Part shown: positions 61,425 to 64,000 of the stretch, piece by piece
Layout of the letters: each line of letters starts with the position of its first letter
Numbering within the stretch: the first letter of the stretch is position 1
Assembly (NCBI GenBank): GCA_045534225.1
Contig: JAZSJJ010000001.1
Coordinates: 73,789-137,788, forward strand
Direction: 5' to 3'
From: UMGS1649 sp045534225
Lineage (GTDB): Bacteria > Bacillota > Clostridia > TANB77 > CAG-465
Length of the DNA stretch: 64,000 nt
Made by a program: the position numbers and the translations under genes
The notes under the pieces: generated by a model
Databases searched by the model: none
What the model was told of the DNA's origin: nothing
What the model saw: the letters and a program-made list of their open reading frames with translations, nothing else

Positions 61425-62112
61425 TTATAATTTATTAAACAGCATCTTTAGATGCCTTATACCATCTCTAATCGGTCTTAAGTGTGGTGGCTTATTTCTT
61501 TTATCTTTGTAGAAATTTATTGGCACTTCTTTTATTTTTAATTTAGCCTTGCCAGCTCTTAAGATCATTTCAGTTGCATATTCCATACCCTCACATTTAC
61601 AATTTAATGAATTTATTTTTTCTGTATTGTAACCTCTTAAACCACAATTAAAATCTCCTATTTTAGTTTTACTTCTAAGTCTGCCAATAAAAGATATAAC
61701 CGGAGTGCCTAAATACCTATTCCAAAACGGCATCGCTCCGCTTTTCCAAATTTGCCTTAAATCTATTTCCAATTACAAAATCATAACCTTCTCTTAAATA
61801 TTTAATAAAATCTTCCAGTTCAGAGAAGTTATAACTGTCGTCCGCATCTCCCATAATTGTATATGTTCCGTAAGCTTCTTTACTTCCGTATCTTAATGCA
61901 TTTCCATAACCCTTATGTGGTACGTTTATAACTCTAGCGCCATTATCTTTAGCAATTTCAATAGATTTGTCTGTACTTCCGTTATCTGCTATTAAAATTT
62001 CACCTTTAATATTATTTCTTTCCAGAAAGGATTTTGCTTTGTTTATACATATTGCTAGTGTTTCTTCTTCATTAAGACATGGTATTAATATTGTTAATTC
62101 CAATTCATTCAT
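61425..62112 (-). pseudogene. GT2 (dolichol-phosphate-mannose synthase-like) gene with a frameshift
   Basis: Two overlapping frames together make one GT2 protein. The first part (MNELELTILIPCLNEEETLA, IADNGSTDKS, GDADDSYNF, FVIGNRFK) ends early at a stop; the second frame resumes with SGAMPFWNRYLGTPVISFIG and runs to a normal end with KIKEVPINFYKDKRNKPPHLRPIRDG. The switch lies at a run of four T (61742-61745, + strand); removing one base joins the frames as NLESGAMPF. It may be a real mutation, an assembly error or phase variation. ATG 62112 overlaps the upstream gene. Confidence 0.8.
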
Positions 62113-63415
62113 CTTTAGCACCCGTCTTTCTTTTTATCTTTCTTAATATATTATAATTGAAACACTCCATAATTAGCAAGCCTAATGCAATTATTGTAAT
62201 CATCTGACTTCTATATGTAAAAAAGAAGTGACTCCAAGAATGTGAAGTTAAGAAATAATATCTTGCATACGGTGCCATTGCTAATATTAGATATATTACA
62301 GCTATCCATTTACCTTTAAGATTATTCCAATCTATAACTATTGCAAATATAAGTACCAGACCTGCAATTATCCATGCTCGTGCAACAACATTGGTTCCAA
62401 AAAATATTGGATATAGTGTCCAAAAATTTTTAATCACCGCTGTAGAATTAAATCCACCCACATTAACAAAAGGCATGTGACTATAAACCCTTTGTAGTAA
62501 ATTATCTTTTACATATATAATTGGATTTATGTTTAATACGGCTCCTGCTATACCCCATTTTGCAACCCACATCAACGCATAACCTACAAGCCACAGCAAA
62601 CCGGTTTTTATTACTAAACTCAAAGCATTCTTAAACTTTTCTATTCGTCTTTCTTTATTCCTTAACGCTATTAATATTAACATAGGTACAAAATATGTTA
62701 TTATTTCAGTTGTTAAAAAATCTAAATAACATGTTATTATACCAGTTATAAAAAAGAGCATGCAAAAATAATTATCGCTCTTACCTTTTTCGCTTAATGC
62801 TATTATTATTGATACAATAAACATGATGTAAAATGTCCATGAATATTCAAAGCACATTGGAACTATGTTAAATGTTGTCATAATTAGCGATATTAGATAG
62901 GTTATCGCAAGAACTTTGTGTTTCATAAACAATATTATGAACAATGCTATTGCAAGTCCAAATAAAATTACTTTGTTTATACTGTATATTTGATTTACAT
63001 TAAAGATAACAAATAGCGGCCTTAATACTGCCATGCTTCCATGCCAATATCTTAAATATTGTTGATTAGCCTCTTTTGACTGTTCTACCGTTTCAATAAA
63101 ATCTTTATTTATATCTATCTTTATAGTTTCATAATACTTTGACCATAGTACAGATTCCAATGGTTTGTCCGTATCTATGTTATATATAATATTTAATAAT
63201 ATTGAGTCTGCGTAATAATGCCTAAACGCATACTCATGTCCAATTTTCCCTGCTATTCCTTGATTATCTTTATAGAACTGAACAGATTCTTTCATATTAT
63301 TTTCTATTCGTTCTTTTGGTATCATAGCTGTAATAACAAGGAGCATAAGAGCAATAGATACCAGCAAAATAAAGATTCCTATATACTTAAATATATTATA
63401 TAATATCTTCTTCAA
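62105..63415 (-). CDS. polytopic membrane protein, glycosyltransferase GT-C-like
   Basis: 436 residues from a TTG start at 63415, where AGAGGT lies 6 bases upstream; the ATG at 63472 lacks a ribosome site. About ten to eleven membrane segments, with a large first outside loop (about 35-145) containing EYAFRHYYADSILLN and QQYLRYWHGS, and a late TSHSWSHFFFTYRSQ. Membrane proteins with this plan stand next to GT2 enzymes that load lipid-linked sugars, as here (8-base overlap with the frameshifted GT2). A role in surface glycosylation is inferred. Confidence 0.6.
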   Translation of the reverse strand: MKKILYNIFKYIGIFILLVSIALMLLVITAMIPKERIENNMKESVQFYKDNQGIAGKIGHEYAFRHYYADSILLNIIYNIDTDKPLESVLWSKYYETIKIDINKDFIETVEQSKEANQQYLRYWHGSMAVLRPLFVIFNVNQIYSINKVILFGLAIALFIILFMKHKVLAITYLISLIMTTFNIVPMCFEYSWTFYIMFIVSIIIALSEKGKSDNYFCMLFFITGIITCYLDFLTTEIITYFVPMLILIALRNKERRIEKFKNALSLVIKTGLLWLVGYALMWVAKWGIAGAVLNINPIIYVKDNLLQRVYSHMPFVNVGGFNSTAVIKNFWTLYPIFFGTNVVARAWIIAGLVLIFAIVIDWNNLKGKWIAVIYLILAMAPYARYYFLTSHSWSHFFFTYRSQMITIIALGLLIMECFNYNILRKIKRKTGAKDE

Positions 63416-63559
63416 ACTTTTACCTCTATTTATAAAAATTTTATTATATAAATATATTTTTTTCAATACCATATATAAATCTTTTTTATTGTAACAAGAT
63501 ATTTATTTTTACATATTATGTAATATATACAACAGATTGTATATAGCAAAGGAGTTTAC

Positions 63560-63724
63560 ATGTGGTGGCAAAATAACGACAATAATTATTCGAATTGGAT
63601 TATTTGGTTTGTCTTGCTTATATTAATTTTCTTTAAACAGAATTCTAATGATTCTATTAGCCAAGGCGATTATTTCAAGCTTACAGGTCCTACTCATATG
63701 ACTAATAGTTTCTTCAATAGTTAA
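63560..63724 (+). CDS. tiny membrane protein, 54 aa
   Basis: Frame 63560-63724 starts MWWQNNDNNYSNW, then one membrane segment (IIWFVLLILIFF, about residues 14-25) and a polar tail ending TNSFFNS. AAAGGAG lies 6 bases before the ATG. Too small for family recognition. The next tiny gene follows after 13 bases, so the two are one unit. An upstream palindrome TTACAT-ATT-ATGTAA (63511-63525) may be an operator. Confidence 0.6.
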   Translation: MWWQNNDNNYSNWIIWFVLLILIFFKQNSNDSISQGDYFKLTGPTHMTNSFFNS

Positions 63725-63737
63725 AGGAGGATTTAAT

Positions 63738-63881
63738 ATGATAGATGAAAGATGTGGATGCGGTTGCGGTAACCAATGCGGTGGATGCCAAGGTGGATTT
63801 GGTGGTTTCGGTGGCGGAAACTGTTGCTGCATATGGATAATACTTATTATAGTAATTTTAGTTTGTTGCTGCGGTTGCTAA
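63738..63881 (+). CDS. tiny Gly/Cys-rich membrane protein, 47 aa
   Basis: Starts MIDERCGCGCGNQCGGCQ, continues with a Gly/Phe-rich stretch, CCCIWIILIIVILV as membrane segment and ends CCCGC. Twelve of 47 residues are Cys, grouped on both sides of the membrane. AAAGGAGG is placed 7 bases before the ATG. Gly-rich small membrane proteins occur in spore coats of Bacilli (YjcZ type), but the Cys clusters are not typical of those. Metal binding or disulfide cross-linking is possible; function unknown. Confidence 0.6.
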   Translation: MIDERCGCGCGNQCGGCQGGFGGFGGGNCCCIWIILIIVILVCCCGC

Positions 63882-63904
63882 TAAACAATTCTAGACAATA
63901 CTTA

Positions 63905-63935
63905 ACCCAAGGAGCTTACTCCTTGGGTATATTTT
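63905..63935 (+). terminator. terminator after the tiny-gene pair
   Basis: 10-bp perfect stem ACCCAAGGAG/CTCCTTGGGT with CTTA loop, then ATATTTT. Confidence 0.8.
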
Positions 63936-64000
63936 ATATTTGTCTTATTCTTTTTATTAATTCTTCTATTTTTTCATTTTCATGATCAATATTTATAGCT
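63934..64000 (-). CDS. 3' end of a minus-strand gene cut by the window
   Basis: The last 21 codons of an open frame ending at TAA (63934-63936) read HENEKIEELIKRIRQI at the end. Charged helix, no family visible. It is only a candidate because the start and body are outside. Confidence 0.35.
   Translation of the reverse strand, partial: AINIDHENEKIEELIKRIRQI

Noticed and set aside
1..64000. CRISPR array, IS element or riboswitch
   Set aside because: No regularly spaced repeats, no transposase and no riboswitch core that I recognise were found while reading both strands.

Overview
The window is strongly AT-rich and looks like a chromosome segment from a low-GC Gram-positive bacterium of the Clostridia type. 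The evidence is AGGAGG-type ribosome sites before nearly every gene, TTGACA/TATAAT promoters, hairpin-plus-U terminators, clpP-clpX behind trigger factor, a dnaG-rpoD pair, WhiA and a YneA-like LysM protein. A gut or other anaerobic origin is plausible (HemW, OLE RNA, many orphan genes) but is not proven by this sequence. I ran no searches; all family calls come from reading motifs.

Layout. 1-4657: 3' part of a cyclic beta-1,2-glucan synthase-like protein and a translationally coupled GH94 phosphorylase-like protein. 4759-5913: pilin-like protein between two identical terminators. 6533-9784: tig-clpP-clpX. 9854-15670: orphan genes, an SOS-box YneA-like gene, a Xer recombinase and a membrane-anchored nuclease-fold protein. 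15839-20623: yebC, two glycosyltransferases and a lytic transglycosylase. 20641-27443: polA, hemW, whiA (short), prmC, a HAD phosphatase and rpmE. 28009-28538: toxin-antitoxin pair. 28696-31236: ABC-2 exporter. 31946-34353: phosphoesterase, tsaD, M50 protease. 34378-44605: a surface polysaccharide locus (Alg13/14-like pair, GT2, Wzy-like, GT4, Fe-S protein, Wzx flippase, HIT protein, pyruvyl transferase) with a second pilin-like gene inside. 45354-52999: EamA transporter, OapA with an OLE-type large RNA, argS, RNHCP protein, TGS-uridine kinase, ychF. 53692-54550: tRNA(CAU), a tRNA-Tyr split by a group I intron, and a PD-(D/E)XK homing-endonuclease-like gene. 54662-55684: DUF1737 pair plus a zinc-ribbon NADAR-like protein. 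55727-58900: rpoD, dnaG. 58932-63415: membrane proteins, a third pilin-like gene and a frameshifted GT2. 63560-63881: two tiny membrane proteins.

The most notable items are: (1) a 221-nt group I intron that interrupts the tRNA-Tyr anticodon between its second and third bases and whose removal restores a perfect anticodon arm, with a free-standing PD-(D/E)XK endonuclease-like gene just behind the tRNA terminator; (2) a ~510-nt structured RNA with its own strong promoter directly upstream of an OapA-like membrane protein, which I read as OLE RNA; (3) a dispersed family of pilin-like proteins lacking Glu+5, with swapped C-terminal regions; (4) a set of solitary, less AT-rich orphan genes, each with its own promoter and terminator; (5) an operator-like 12-mer in the same place in two promoters.
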